Assembly (NCBI GenBank): GCA_964560565.1
Contig: CAZLMF010000018.1
Coordinates: 1-23,437, forward strand
Length of the DNA: 23,437 nucleotides
Reading direction: 5' to 3'
Source: CAZLMF01 sp964560565
GTDB taxonomy: Bacteria > Bacillota > Clostridia > Oscillospirales > Ruminococcaceae
In this document: piece by piece, positions 23,278-23,437 of the stretch
How positions within the stretch are numbered: the stretch's first letter is position 1
Layout of the letters: every line of letters starts with the position of its first letter
Notes under the pieces: generated by a model
The model's input: only the letters and a program-made list of their open reading frames with translations
Told to the model about the DNA's origin: nothing
The model's database searches: none
Program-made: the position numbers and the translations under genes

Positions 23278-23437
23278 TTATACTCTTCTTCTTTTCGGTG
23301 GACGACATCCGTTGTGTGGGATTGGGGTAACGTCCTTGATTAGACGAACCTCAAGTCCTGCTGACTGAAGTGCTCTAATAGCTGCTTCACGTCCTGAACC
23401 AGGTCCCTTAACGAATACCTCAACGGTCTTTAGTCCA
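23278..23437 (-). CDS. rpsK: 30S ribosomal protein uS11, C-terminal part
   Basis: The minus-strand frame open to the window edge encodes 53 residues ending KDVTPIPHNGCRPPKRRRV before a TAA (bases 23278-23280). It also contains VFVKGPGSGREAAIRAL, which is the C-terminal half of S11. The N-terminal part lies beyond the window. It is the first visible gene of the alpha operon and is 21 bp upstream of rpsD. Confidence 0.97.
   Translation of the reverse strand, partial: GLKTVEVFVKGPGSGREAAIRALQSAGLEVRLIKDVTPIPHNGCRPPKRRRV

Noticed and set aside
1..23437. CRISPR array, tRNA or rRNA genes, insertion sequences, prophage or integrase sites
   Set aside because: No repeated spacer pattern, tRNA-like fold, transposase, integrase or duplicated target site was seen; almost all DNA is explained by housekeeping genes.

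Overview
The window is chromosomal DNA from a low-to-mid GC Firmicute, most likely class Clostridia. Reasons: the gene order gdpP-rplI-dnaB and tilS-hpt-ftsH, AGGAGG-type ribosome binding sites with several TTG starts, sigma-A type promoters, a clostridial-type S4 protein, and a standalone NifS/NifU pair. Nothing points to a phage, plasmid, IS element, CRISPR array, tRNA or rRNA. The window is mostly housekeeping, with one small surface-polysaccharide and cyclic-dinucleotide module.

Layout. (1) 1-1453, plus strand: the 3' part of a duplicated P-loop ATPase gene, then mscL with its own promoter. (2) 1553-4552, minus strand: a 999-residue membrane sensor with GGDEF and EAL domains, convergent with mscL and sharing a perfectly palindromic bidirectional terminator with it. 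(3) 4553-5019: a divergent regulatory region of about 470 bp with one promoter in each direction and a large imperfect dyad. (4) 5020-8775, plus strand: a membrane polyprenyl-phosphate sugar phosphotransferase gene and a nucleotidyltransferase/phosphohexomutase fusion gene, separated by a perfect 20-bp hairpin that buries the second gene's Shine-Dalgarno sequence. (5) 8765-9065: a promoter matching the sigma-A consensus at every position, then a structured leader of about 265 nt. (6) 9066-18840, plus strand: a tight seven-gene run, RNase J - gdpP - rplI - dnaB - tilS - hpt - ftsH, closed by a bidirectional terminator. (7) 18910-20545, minus strand: nifS-nifU, Fe-S cluster assembly, with its own promoter. 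(8) 20639-21094, minus strand: rnhA. (9) 21165-23437, minus strand: the end of the ribosomal alpha operon, rpsK (partial) - rpsD - rpoA - rplQ - terminator.

How the genes fit together. The polysaccharide pair plausibly primes a lipid-linked sugar and supplies a nucleotide sugar. The divergent sensor protein has degenerate GGDEF and EAL signatures, so it may bind c-di-GMP or act as a scaffold rather than turn it over. The long plus-strand operon links mRNA decay (RNase J), c-di-AMP hydrolysis (GdpP), translation (L9, TilS), replication (DnaB), purine salvage (Hpt) and membrane proteolysis (FtsH).

The most interesting signals are regulatory: the SD-sequestering hairpin at 6408-6450, the consensus promoter plus structured leader ahead of RNase J, and the dyad at 4824-4863. 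There are also three proteins with degraded catalytic motifs: the second ATPase repeat, the GGDEF-EAL protein and the phosphomutase-like half of the fusion. I did not find a clearly new multi-gene system. Coding calls rest on recognised motifs. Promoters, hairpins and operators were found by reading the sequence and have not been tested by folding or expression data.
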